Below, piece by piece: positions 43,574 to 50,727 of a DNA stretch of 50,727 nt; within the stretch, counting starts at the first letter, position 1; every line of letters starts with the position of its first letter. The position numbers and the translations under genes are program-made. Origin of the DNA: Desulfobacteraceae bacterium. GTDB taxonomy: Bacteria; Desulfobacterota; Desulfobacteria; Desulfobacterales; SG8-13. The stretch lies in contig JARFQH010000280.1 in assembly GCA_029287875.1 (NCBI GenBank), positions 1 through 50,727 of the forward strand, written 5' to 3'. A model generated the notes under the pieces. That model ran no database searches. It was not told where the DNA came from and saw nothing but the letters and a program-made list of their open reading frames with translations.

Positions 43574-44743
43574 TCAGCGGTTCGCCTTGCGGATGCCCAG
43601 TTGGTCCAGAGCGATGATCCATTTGCAGATGTTGGCCGATCCCTCGACCATCGTGTAAGTGGGGGTATCGCGGTAGAACCGGGCGACCGGATATTCAGTT
43701 GAATATCCGTAGGCCCCGAAAATCCGCATGGCGTAGTTGGCGCACTTTGTGACCACTTCGCCGGCAAAATACTTGGCCTGGGCCACGTCCAGGCCGTTGT
43801 TGAGACGGCCCTGATCCTTGGCCCATGCGGCCTTGTAGACCAAGAGACGGGCGGCTTCTATTTCAGCCGACATCTGGGCAATCATGTCCTGGTTCATCTG
43901 AAACTCGCCGATGGGTTTGCCGAACTGTTTGCGCTCGCGGCAATATTTTACAGACGCGTCGAGGCAGGCCTGAGCCACGCCGACCGCCCCCGCCGCGGCC
44001 GATAATCGGGTCTGGTTCAGAGAGCTGAAGACAATTTTAGCCCCGTCTCCGGGTTGCCCGAGGATGTTTTCCTTGGGGACGCGGGTGTTGGTCAGAAAGA
44101 TTTCGCCGGACGGTGAACTGTGCGACCCCATTTTTTCGAGGGCGGTGGTTCTGACGCCATTGAAATTCTTCAACTCGACCACGAAAGCCGACAATCCTTT
44201 GGAGCCCTTTTCGCGATCCGTGTAGGCATAGTAAAGGATCACATCGGCGATGTTGGCATTGGAAATCCAGGTCTTTGAACCGTTCAACAGCCAGTGGTCG
44301 CCCTTGTCTTCGGCCGTGGACTGCATCGACATCACATCTGATCCGGCGTCCGGCTCGGTGATGCCGAATCCGCCGATGTATTCGGCATTGACCAGTTTGG
44401 ATATATATTTCTGTTTGACAGCGTCGGCGCCGTAACGATAAATAGTGTAGGCACATCCAAGGGTCTGCATGTTGACTTGAACCCTCAGGGAGCTGGACGC
44501 CCGCGCAATTTCTTCGGTGACGATCATGGCCGCCAGCCAACCGGCGTCCATTCCTTCCCCATCATACTCTTCCGGAATGACCGTGCCGAAAAAGCCGAGT
44601 TCGGCTATCGGTCTGATGGCCTCTTTGTAGGGGAAATAATGCTTGGCATCCCACTCGTCGGCATAGGGAGCGATTTTTTTATCGGCGAACTCACGGATCG
44701 CTTTTCTCAGCATTTCAAGTTCTTTGGTCAACGCAAAATGCAT
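43574..44743 (-). CDS. Acyl-CoA dehydrogenase, probably non-decarboxylating glutaryl-CoA dehydrogenase
   Basis: A 389-residue FAD enzyme. FAD/substrate segments are visible (GGFGITEPDAGSDVMSMQST, WLLNGSKTWISNANIADVIL, KYCRERKQFGKPIGEFQMNQ), and the catalytic base is E367 in TYTMVEGSANI. It takes two hydrogens from an acyl-CoA. Being followed by gcdA argues that it makes glutaconyl-CoA without decarboxylating it, as known for Desulfococcus multivorans; a decarboxylating enzyme would make gcdA unnecessary. Sequence alone does not prove this. It is the first gene of the operon, with a promoter overlapping a palindrome at 44884-44921. No ETF genes are nearby. Confidence 0.88.
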   Translation of the reverse strand: MHFALTKELEMLRKAIREFADKKIAPYADEWDAKHYFPYKEAIRPIAELGFFGTVIPEEYDGEGMDAGWLAAMIVTEEIARASSSLRVQVNMQTLGCAYTIYRYGADAVKQKYISKLVNAEYIGGFGITEPDAGSDVMSMQSTAEDKGDHWLLNGSKTWISNANIADVILYYAYTDREKGSKGLSAFVVELKNFNGVRTTALEKMGSHSSPSGEIFLTNTRVPKENILGQPGDGAKIVFSSLNQTRLSAAAGAVGVAQACLDASVKYCRERKQFGKPIGEFQMNQDMIAQMSAEIEAARLLVYKAAWAKDQGRLNNGLDVAQAKYFAGEVVTKCANYAMRIFGAYGYSTEYPVARFYRDTPTYTMVEGSANICKWIIALDQLGIRKANR

Positions 44744-44883
44744 CTAATGTCCTCCTCTACAATTGGGTCGGCACGATTATTAAAAGCCGCGCTGTAGTGT
44801 CTCGTCACACATATATTATCTTGTCCATTGTCGACCGCTGCTCGATATTTCAAGCCTGGGTATCAGCACCGCAGAGCGCTCAA

Positions 44884-44921
44884 ATAGCTACCATATAGCT
44901 ATACCGCAACCGCAATGTCAA
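44884..44921 (-). promoter_or_regulatory. acd operon promoter with overlapping palindromic operator
   Basis: On the minus strand TTGACA (44921-44916) is followed after 17-18 bases by CTATAT/TATATG. The -10 lies inside the palindrome ATAGCTA-CCATA-TAGCTAT (44884-44902), so a bound dimer would block RNA polymerase. The leader to the acd ATG is about 140 bases. Confidence 0.6.
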
Positions 44922-45021
44922 GCGCTTTTAAACCGATGCCCGTTGAGGCTTCGGGTGTTCGGGTCGCCTTTTCTTAAGCGGGGGCCATCCTTCGTCGGTC
45001 CGGCCGAGAAAACAAAACCGC

Positions 45022-45050
45022 TTGACAATCCGGTCAAACTGGATTGAGAT
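45022..45050 (+). promoter_or_regulatory. Candidate gctAB promoter with palindrome in the spacer
   Basis: TTGACA (45022-45027), 17 bases, TGAGAT (a weak -10). The spacer contains AATCCGGT-CAA-ACTGGATT (45027-45045), an 8+3+8 palindrome with one mismatch. It differs from the acd-side palindrome, hinting at two regulators or half-site variants. Confidence 0.4.
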
Positions 45051-45137
45051 CTTTTACCGGGAAATTTTTTGCAGTCGCGGGAGTGAATCTGGACATCCCT
45101 TACACTACGGTGGCGTTTTTATATCAAGGACCGTCAG

Positions 45138-46115
45138 ATGCACAGCGATCAAAACAAGGTCATGGATCTGAGCACGGCCATCCGGCGCTTTGTCAATGTC
45201 GGCGCGCACATTTCGATCGGCGGTTTTACCCTCAACCGCAACCCGATGGCGGCGGTGTATGAAATCATCCGTCAACGCATCACGGGGCTCCATGTCTATG
45301 CACACTCCAACGGTCAGGGCGTGGATGAACTGGTCGGCGCCGGCTGCGTATCCCGGCTGGAGATCGCCTATGCCGGCAGCGGTCGCTTTGCACCGACCTG
45401 CATTCGGTTCCGGAAAGCCGTTGAAAACCGATCGCTTACTGTGGAGGACTACTCCAACTACCAGATGACGCTGCGGTTCATGGCCGGTTCCATGGGGGTT
45501 CCCTTCCTGCCGACGCGCTCGGGACTCGGCACCAGCATCATCGACAAATGGGGGTTTCCGGCCGAACTGAGAAGAACCGATCCCAAGATTCCGAATCAAA
45601 AACTGGTCGTTATGGACAACCCGCTCGACGGCTGGGGTGATGCCGCCCGGGTCGTTCTGGTACCGGCCATCAACCCGGACGTGACCATCCTGCACGCTCA
45701 GAAGGCCGATGCTCAGGGCACGGTCCGCATCGAAGGACTTACATTCGCCGATGTCGAGCAGGCCAAAGCCGCGCGACGTTTAATCGTGACCTGCGAAGAG
45801 CTGGTTGCGGTCGATGTTTTGAGGGCGGCACCCGATCAGAACCAAATCCCTTTTTTTTGTGTCGATGCGGTCGTGCCGGTTCCCTGGGGCGCGTTTCCCA
45901 CCGCCTGCTACCGGTATTACGATTACGACCCCGTCTATTTCAACCAATACCGTCAAGCGGCAATGGACGACGAGCGGTATCGGACGTATTTGGAGATGTT
46001 TGTGTACGGCGTTCCGGATCACCAAACACTGATCGAGAAGGTCGGCCCTCGGCGGCTCGATGCCATCAAGGCCGACCCGCGGACCGGTTATGCGATCAAT
46101 CTTGATCGCCGTTAA
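45138..46115 (+). CDS. gctA: CoA-transferase subunit A (glutaconate CoA-transferase/IpdA type)
   Basis: A 325-residue alpha subunit of a family I CoA-transferase. Visible: VGAHISIGGFTLNRNPMAAV at the N-terminus, then CVSRLEIAYAGSGRFAPTCI and the middle segment VLVPAINPDVTILHAQKADA. It works with GctB to move CoA between acyl-CoA and a free dicarboxylate. Next to a glutaryl-CoA dehydrogenase the likely substrate is glutarate or glutaconate. The same family includes IpdAB ring hydrolases of steroid degradation, so the substrate remains open. Divergent from acd. Confidence 0.85.
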   Translation: MHSDQNKVMDLSTAIRRFVNVGAHISIGGFTLNRNPMAAVYEIIRQRITGLHVYAHSNGQGVDELVGAGCVSRLEIAYAGSGRFAPTCIRFRKAVENRSLTVEDYSNYQMTLRFMAGSMGVPFLPTRSGLGTSIIDKWGFPAELRRTDPKIPNQKLVVMDNPLDGWGDAARVVLVPAINPDVTILHAQKADAQGTVRIEGLTFADVEQAKAARRLIVTCEELVAVDVLRAAPDQNQIPFFCVDAVVPVPWGAFPTACYRYYDYDPVYFNQYRQAAMDDERYRTYLEMFVYGVPDHQTLIEKVGPRRLDAIKADPRTGYAINLDRR

Positions 46116-46144
46116 GCGTTGGAGTGACGGGAGTTATTCGAGCT

Positions 46145-46912
46145 ATGGCAGAGTATACCCTGCGCGAAATGATGGCGATAGCCGCGGCGCGACAGATTCG
46201 TGACAAAGACATCGTTTTTTGCGGCACCGGGATTTCGATGCTGGCCGCCATGGCGGCCAAACACATCAGCGCCCCAGACAGCGTGATTTTTTTCGAGACC
46301 GGCGCCATCGATTCACTGCTGGCGGAGGTTCCCATGGCGGTGGCCGACCCACGCGTCATGCACTGGACGTCGGTCAACGGCAGCCTGGCGGACGCCTTTG
46401 CCTTTATGCAGAATCCGACCACCGGCCGGCAGGTCGTCGGCATCATGGGGGCCGCTCAGATCGACCGCTACGGCAATTTGAATTCAACGGTCATCGGCGA
46501 CTATTTTCGTCCCCGGGTTCGATTTTCCGGCAGCGGCGGCGCCTGTGACGTGGCCTCCTTTGTCGGCCGCACCATCATTTTCATGCATCACGAAAAGCGC
46601 AAGTTCGTCAATCGCCTGGATTACCTGACCAGTCCGGGCTGGCTCCAGGGGGCCGGTATGAGGGAACAGGCCGGGCTTGCGGCGGGTGGTCCGGCGGTGG
46701 TGATCACTAACATGGCGGTAATGGCCTTCGACGACACCACGCGGGAGATGTATCTGATGGCGGTATTTCCCGGCATTTCGCCGGCGCAGGTGCTCGATCA
46801 CATGGAATTTGAGGTGGACATTTCGCGGGCGCAGACTTTTCCACCGCCTTCAGCCGCAGAGTTGGCCATTCTGAGGGAAAAATGCGACCCTCAGCGGCTG
46901 ATACTCGGATAA
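46145..46912 (+). CDS. gctB: CoA-transferase subunit B (glutaconate CoA-transferase/IpdB type)
   Basis: A 255-residue beta subunit. The putative catalytic Glu is E51 in IFFETGAIDSLLAE, the place where the Acidaminococcus enzyme has its CoA-thioester-forming Glu54. Other family segments: GAAQIDRYGNLNSTVIGDYF and SGGACDVASFVGRTIIFMHH. ATG 46145 is the natural N-terminus; an in-frame GTG at 46124 would add seven residues. It follows gctA by about 30 bases. The E51 supports a real CoA-transferase, since IpdAB hydrolases lack a working Glu, as I recall. Confidence 0.85.
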   Translation: MAEYTLREMMAIAAARQIRDKDIVFCGTGISMLAAMAAKHISAPDSVIFFETGAIDSLLAEVPMAVADPRVMHWTSVNGSLADAFAFMQNPTTGRQVVGIMGAAQIDRYGNLNSTVIGDYFRPRVRFSGSGGACDVASFVGRTIIFMHHEKRKFVNRLDYLTSPGWLQGAGMREQAGLAAGGPAVVITNMAVMAFDDTTREMYLMAVFPGISPAQVLDHMEFEVDISRAQTFPPPSAAELAILREKCDPQRLILG

Positions 46913-46916
46913 ATAC

Positions 46917-46936
46917 GGCGCGAGCTTGCTCGTGCC
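46917..46936. terminator. Hairpin between the convergent gctB and TRAP genes
   Basis: GGCGCGAG-CTTG-CTCGTGCC forms an 8-bp stem (one G-U), with ACCTTATTTT downstream on the plus strand. It sits in the 28-base gap between the two stops. Confidence 0.5.
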
Positions 46937-46940
46937 CACC

Positions 46941-48977
46941 TTATTTTCGTGCTGATTCACTGAAGACATTTTTTCGGAACTTCTGCAGCGCGATCGCCGT
47001 CATAAAAGCAAGGCCGCCCAGCAGGTCCCCCCATGCCTGCGGCCAGAAAAGTCCGGCCGCACCTAAGGTGAACAGTCCGGTTTCCAGCCAGGTGGCCCGG
47101 CGGATAAAATAACGCTCCAGGGCCGAGGCGAACGCCACCAGGCCCAGGGTGGTGGTCACCATGGCGAAGGCCACCTCCCAGTGCAGCAGTTCATAATTCT
47201 CTCCCATACCGAGCAGCGGTCGGTAGGCCATGATGAGGGGGATGATGTAGAGTCCTTTGGCGAGCTTCCAGGACGTAAAAGCGGTCCGCATCGGATTGGC
47301 CCCCGCGATCCCGGCGCCGGCGAAACTGGCCAGGCTCACCGGTGGCGTCACATTGGCATCCTGCGAGTACCAGAAGACGATCATGTGGGTGACCAGCAGC
47401 GGGACACCCATGTCGAGCAGGGCCGGGCCGGCCAGGGTCGCCAACACGATGTAGCTGGCGGTCACCGGCAGGCCCATTCCGAGCACCAGTGAAGCCGCCC
47501 CGATCAACAAAATTGCCAGGGCTTCGATGCCGAAGCTCAGGTCGAGCACCAGGCTGGAAAATTTCAGACCCATGCCCGTAAGGGTAACCATGCCGACGAT
47601 AATGCCGGCCGCCCCACACGCCACCGACACCATGACGGCATTACGCGCGCCCTTCTCGAGTGCCCCGAGCGTTTGCTTGAGTTCCCGGAGTCCGAATTGC
47701 GCCAGGCTCAGGCGATCGGGGTCATCGGAAGGATACCGACGGCCGCTGGTCGCCCAGCGGATGCTGTTGGCCGCCAGACTTGCGGCCACAGTACTGAGCA
47801 CCGCCACGAAACCGGCCATCATGGGTGAGTAGTTGGCCCTCAGCACGTAGATCAGGATCAAAACCGGGATGATGAAGTGCAACCCTTCCCTGATCACTTT
47901 CATGGCCCGCGGCAGGTTTTCCCTGGGTTGGCCCTCGAGACCATATTTTTTGGCCTCGTAGTGAACGAAGAGGAGCACCGTGACGTAGTACATAATGGCC
48001 GGCACCAGGGCCACCTTTACAATGGTCAAATAACTGGTTTCGGTAAACTCGGCCATCAGAAAGGCACCGGCCCCCATGATGGGCGGCATCAACTGGCCGC
48101 CGGTGGAGGCGGCCGCTTCGATGGCCCCGGCCACATGCGGCCGGTAGCCGACTTTTTTCATCATGGGGATGGTGAAGGAGCCGGTGGCGACCACATTGCC
48201 AACGGCCGAGCCTGAAACAGACCCCATGAAACCCGAAGCCACCACGGCAGTTTTGGCCGGTCCACCCGAAAAACGGCCGGTGATGGAATAGGCCAGTTCG
48301 ATAAAAAAATTTCCGCCCCCCGTAGACTCCAGAAACGCCCCGAACAGGACGAAAACGAAGACGAACGTGGCGGCCACCCCGATGGGAAGCCCGAAGATGC
48401 CTTCGGTCGTGAGCCACAGCGTGGTAGCGATGCGCTCGATGCTGTACCCCTTGTGGATGATCAACTCGGGCATGTAGGGCCCGAAGTGGGCATAGAGGAT
48501 GGCCGCCAGGCAGATACCGGTCATTACGAGGCCGATCACCCGCCGGCAGGCTTCCAGCACCAGAAGGGTCCCGATGATACTGATCGCCAGGTCGCTTTGA
48601 AGCCAGTCGCCCTGACGCTCGAAGATATCGGTGAGATTGTAGCAGATGTAAAACGTGCAGGTAACCGATGCCAGGACAAGGATCCAGTCCATCAGGACCC
48701 AGACCGTCAGCTTGTCCTTGCGGGCGCCTTTGAACGGCGCCTTGAGCAGAAAAGTCAGGCTCAGGATGGCTCCCAGGTGGATCGAGCGCTGAACCAGGGC
48801 GGTCAGGGCGGTAATGCCGGCCGTGTAGAGCTGGAAAAGACTCAAGCTGACGGCCAGAACCGCTACCAGGCGGGCGGTCCATTGAACCAGGTTTCGATGG
48901 CGATCGGGCGGGGCGGCGACGGCCGAAACCGATCGGTCCCGATCTTCCCGGTTTCCTGGCAGATGTGTTTCCGACAT
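46941..48977 (-). CDS. TRAP transporter permease, fused small and large subunits (TAXI type)
   Basis: A 678-residue inner-membrane protein with about 17 hydrophobic segments: the four-helix DctQ-like part at the N-terminus (about 35-200) fused to the DctM-like transport domain. The latter has SGSAVGNVVATGSFTIPMMK and GLPVTASYIVLATLAGPALL, conserved in this family. It moves an organic acid inward using the Na+ gradient. AGGAGA precedes ATG 48977. It is downstream of the DUF1850 and TAXI receptor genes, in the usual order. It converges on gctB, so it may feed the glutarate enzymes. Confidence 0.93.
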   Translation of the reverse strand: MSETHLPGNREDRDRSVSAVAAPPDRHRNLVQWTARLVAVLAVSLSLFQLYTAGITALTALVQRSIHLGAILSLTFLLKAPFKGARKDKLTVWVLMDWILVLASVTCTFYICYNLTDIFERQGDWLQSDLAISIIGTLLVLEACRRVIGLVMTGICLAAILYAHFGPYMPELIIHKGYSIERIATTLWLTTEGIFGLPIGVAATFVFVFVLFGAFLESTGGGNFFIELAYSITGRFSGGPAKTAVVASGFMGSVSGSAVGNVVATGSFTIPMMKKVGYRPHVAGAIEAAASTGGQLMPPIMGAGAFLMAEFTETSYLTIVKVALVPAIMYYVTVLLFVHYEAKKYGLEGQPRENLPRAMKVIREGLHFIIPVLILIYVLRANYSPMMAGFVAVLSTVAASLAANSIRWATSGRRYPSDDPDRLSLAQFGLRELKQTLGALEKGARNAVMVSVACGAAGIIVGMVTLTGMGLKFSSLVLDLSFGIEALAILLIGAASLVLGMGLPVTASYIVLATLAGPALLDMGVPLLVTHMIVFWYSQDANVTPPVSLASFAGAGIAGANPMRTAFTSWKLAKGLYIIPLIMAYRPLLGMGENYELLHWEVAFAMVTTTLGLVAFASALERYFIRRATWLETGLFTLGAAGLFWPQAWGDLLGGLAFMTAIALQKFRKNVFSESARK

Positions 48978-48997
48978 CGATGTCTCCTGGTCTTGCT

Positions 48998-49531
48998 TCA
49001 CCTGGGAGTGGCGGGATGGGGGCAGAATCTGCGCCAGATTCGGTGGAGTCGGCTCACCGGTCGCGCCGAGAATTGAACGGCGCTGTGGGGTGCCACGGAA
49101 GAGAGATTCGTGCGGGTATGCCGCCAGATGACGGTGTGGTCCACCCCGGGGCTGCCGATTCGCAGGATGAAATTGCCGGTCGACAGGTGCATGTTTTCGA
49201 TGGCTTCATAGGGACCGCGCTGCACCATCCGCCCTACTCCCGGCATGCGGCCCATGCCGGCCCCGAATTTCAGATAGCGTTCTTCCTCGATGTAGATTCG
49301 GCCTGCACGATCCAGGCTGTGCTCCTCCCAGATGGGAGCGTTTTCCACCGAGTGATAGTAATGTAAGGTAAACCGCTCGCCAACCTCCAGCGGCAGCACC
49401 AACAGCGCCGGTCCCCCCTTAACCGGGACCACCCGCAGTTCCAGGCCGCCGGATGTCAAACCGGCGGCAACCAGGAACAATAAGACCACGCCGGAAACTG
49501 CGAAAAGTATCCACCGCACCGGCCTGGCCAT
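48998..49531 (-). CDS. DUF1850-domain protein of the TRAP-TAXI operon
   Basis: A 177-residue protein with an N-terminal transmembrane helix (WILFAVSGVVLLFLVAAGLT) and a DUF1850 domain, recognised by GERFTLHYYHSVENAPIWEE and the later KFGAGMGRMPG. DUF1850 genes nearly always sit with TAXI-type TRAP genes, but their role is not known. It lies 10 bases after the receptor gene and 20 before the permease. Confidence 0.82.
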   Translation of the reverse strand: MARPVRWILFAVSGVVLLFLVAAGLTSGGLELRVVPVKGGPALLVLPLEVGERFTLHYYHSVENAPIWEEHSLDRAGRIYIEEERYLKFGAGMGRMPGVGRMVQRGPYEAIENMHLSTGNFILRIGSPGVDHTVIWRHTRTNLSSVAPHSAVQFSARPVSRLHRIWRRFCPHPATPR

Positions 49532-49541
49532 TGCTCCGCCT

Positions 49542-50507
49542 TCAGGGCATCAGTTTGGCCGGTACCGCAATCCCTTTTTCCTTGAGGTACTTGACAGTGC
49601 CCGGATGGAGGGGGATCGGCGAATACTTGACGGCATTTTCAGGTGTGGTGTAGGCCGCCGAGGGGTGGATCTTGCGCAGGTAGTCGTTGTGTTCATACAG
49701 CGCTGCGACCAACTTGTAGACCATATCTTCCGTTAGGGATTTCTGACAGATCATCACGTTCCAAACACCGATGGTGGGAACCGGCTTGGCGACCCCCCGG
49801 TAGACACCGCCGGCCAGGTCGACCGATGCATAGGTGTCGTTGGAGGTGAGGACCTTCTGGGTTTGCTCCGGCGTGATCGGGATGATGACAATGTCATGGG
49901 TGGTGGCCAGATCCAGGATGGAACTGGTACCGGGACCTACCGACCAGAAACCGACGTCGATGGTGCCGTCCCGCAGCGCATTGGCGGTTTCCGTGAAGGA
50001 CAGCCGGCTGTCCTTGAAAGAGTCGAGCGGGATGCCCACCGCTTTCATTACCGCTTCGGCCATGAAATTGGTGCCGCTGCCCGGGCTGCCGCTGCTGATG
50101 CGCTTGCCCTTGACCTGCTCGATATTGGTGATGCCGCTGTTTTTCAAGGTGACCACCTGCAGCAGGTTGGGGTACATGATGGCCATGGAAAGGATGTCGT
50201 GCTTTTTGCCTTTGAATTTGCCTTCTCCTTGGAAACCGGCCAAGGCGACATCGCCCATGACTTCGCCGAAAACAGTCTCGCCCTTGTCGGCCAGTTTGAC
50301 GTTTTCCACACTGGCACCAGTCACTTCGGCCACGGCCTGGATGCCCGGCACGTACTTGGACCAGATCTCGGCCACTCCGCCGCCGTAAGGATAGTAGATG
50401 CCGCCGGTCCCACCGGTGCCGATACCGATGAAAGTCGTTTTTGCTGCGACCGGCCCGGACAGGGCCAAAATTATGCAAAGGATCAGGAATAGACCGATTC
50501 GTTTCAT
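49542..50507 (-). CDS. TAXI-family TRAP solute receptor
   Basis: A 321-residue periplasmic binding protein. Signal peptide MKRIGLFLILCIILALSGPV, then AAKTTFIGIGTGGTGGIYYP, the TAXI signature. Later segments (KGKRISSGSPGSGTNFMAEA, LAGGVYRGVAKPVPTIGVWN) also fit. It captures the substrate for the permease encoded downstream. GGAGGATGAG precedes ATG 50507; an in-frame start at 50522 overlaps that site and is rejected. Known TAXI receptors bind glutamate or dicarboxylate-like acids. Confidence 0.93.
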   Translation of the reverse strand: MKRIGLFLILCIILALSGPVAAKTTFIGIGTGGTGGIYYPYGGGVAEIWSKYVPGIQAVAEVTGASVENVKLADKGETVFGEVMGDVALAGFQGEGKFKGKKHDILSMAIMYPNLLQVVTLKNSGITNIEQVKGKRISSGSPGSGTNFMAEAVMKAVGIPLDSFKDSRLSFTETANALRDGTIDVGFWSVGPGTSSILDLATTHDIVIIPITPEQTQKVLTSNDTYASVDLAGGVYRGVAKPVPTIGVWNVMICQKSLTEDMVYKLVAALYEHNDYLRKIHPSAAYTTPENAVKYSPIPLHPGTVKYLKEKGIAVPAKLMP

Positions 50508-50537
50508 GTGCTCATCCTCCATTTATCTGTTCGGCTG

Positions 50538-50727
50538 CTATTGTGATGCGGTTTTGATGATCAGGGTCATAGCTTTGGGGCTTTCGGGCATATCCACCAC
50601 CGGATAGTCGAAAGACATGGATTGACCCGGCTCGACGAGGCCTTTCTTAGTGGTGCGAGGAATGAGACCGCCCACGGCTTTGCCATTGTCCATGAACATG
50701 TTGACCCGGTAGCGCTGGGGTTTGTTG
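50538..50727 (-). CDS. C-terminal part of an unknown protein (cut by window edge)
   Basis: Sixty-two codons end at TAG 50538-50540. The visible sequence (NKPQRYRVNMFMDNGKAVGG...DMPESPKAMTLIIKTASQ) looks like the end of a small beta-sandwich protein. It lies 30 bases upstream of the TAXI receptor gene on the same strand, so it may be the first visible gene of that operon. I do not recognise it. Confidence 0.55.
   Translation of the reverse strand, partial: NKPQRYRVNMFMDNGKAVGGLIPRTTKKGLVEPGQSMSFDYPVVDMPESPKAMTLIIKTASQ

Noticed and set aside
1-50727. CRISPR arrays, tRNA or rRNA genes, intact insertion sequences
   Set aside because: No regularly spaced direct repeats, cloverleaf-like segments, rRNA-like stretches or transposase frames were seen by eye.

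Overview
The window looks like chromosome of an anaerobic, sulfate-reducer-type bacterium of the Desulfobacterota (Desulfobacterales, Desulfococcus/Desulfosarcina-like). This is inferred from gene content: LL-diaminopimelate aminotransferase (DapL), an acyl-CoA dehydrogenase beside a glutaconyl-CoA decarboxylase alpha subunit (the non-decarboxylating glutaryl-CoA route known from Desulfococcus multivorans), a TAXI-type TRAP transporter, an iron-containing alcohol dehydrogenase and a hybrid sensor kinase with a Cys-rich PAS domain. I see no rRNA, tRNA, CRISPR array or intact insertion sequence. Genes lie on both strands in short operons.

Layout. 1-3.8 kb: a DMT transporter cut by the window edge, a two-HTH DNA-binding protein, a FemAB/GNAT-like protein and a protein with two ribbon-helix-helix-like units. 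4-8.3 kb: a lone dnaK with a large leader hairpin, diverging from sppA and a 59-codon Cys-containing ORF. 8.4-15 kb: a periplasmic M16 protease and lipoate ligase on the minus strand; a PfkB kinase, a mini rubredoxin-like protein and dapL on the plus strand. 15-18 kb: two small unknowns, a decayed MFS pseudogene, a MaoC hydratase, a LysE exporter and a small membrane protein. 18-24 kb: hybrid histidine kinase, Fe-ADH, small proteins, and a CI/S24-type repressor whose gene is flanked by near-identical palindromes. 24-28 kb: a kinase-fold-like unknown, then pspABC with a sigma-54 promoter and divergent pspF (envelope stress). 28-35.7 kb: flgM, a plasmid-Rep-like winged-helix protein, quinone oxidoreductase, M23 endopeptidase, a second DMT transporter, a ModF-like double ABC ATPase and an HD-GYP protein. 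35.9-41.2 kb: a single 1778-residue gene holding two complete UvrA units. 41.4-50.7 kb: a glutarate/glutaryl-CoA block (acyl-CoA dehydrogenase, CMD-family protein, glutaconyl-CoA decarboxylase alpha, and a divergent two-subunit CoA-transferase) facing a TRAP-TAXI uptake operon.

How the last block probably works (inference): the TRAP-TAXI system imports an organic acid, GctAB activates it with CoA, the dehydrogenase oxidises glutaryl-CoA to glutaconyl-CoA, and the biotin-dependent decarboxylase makes crotonyl-CoA. The beta, gamma and delta decarboxylase subunits are not in the window. The most interesting items are the tandem UvrA, three long stem-loop elements (in the dnaK leader, near 23.9 kb and near 29.9 kb), the repressor with matching operators on both sides of its gene, distinct palindromes at the two divergent glutarate promoters, and the unrecognised kinase-like protein.
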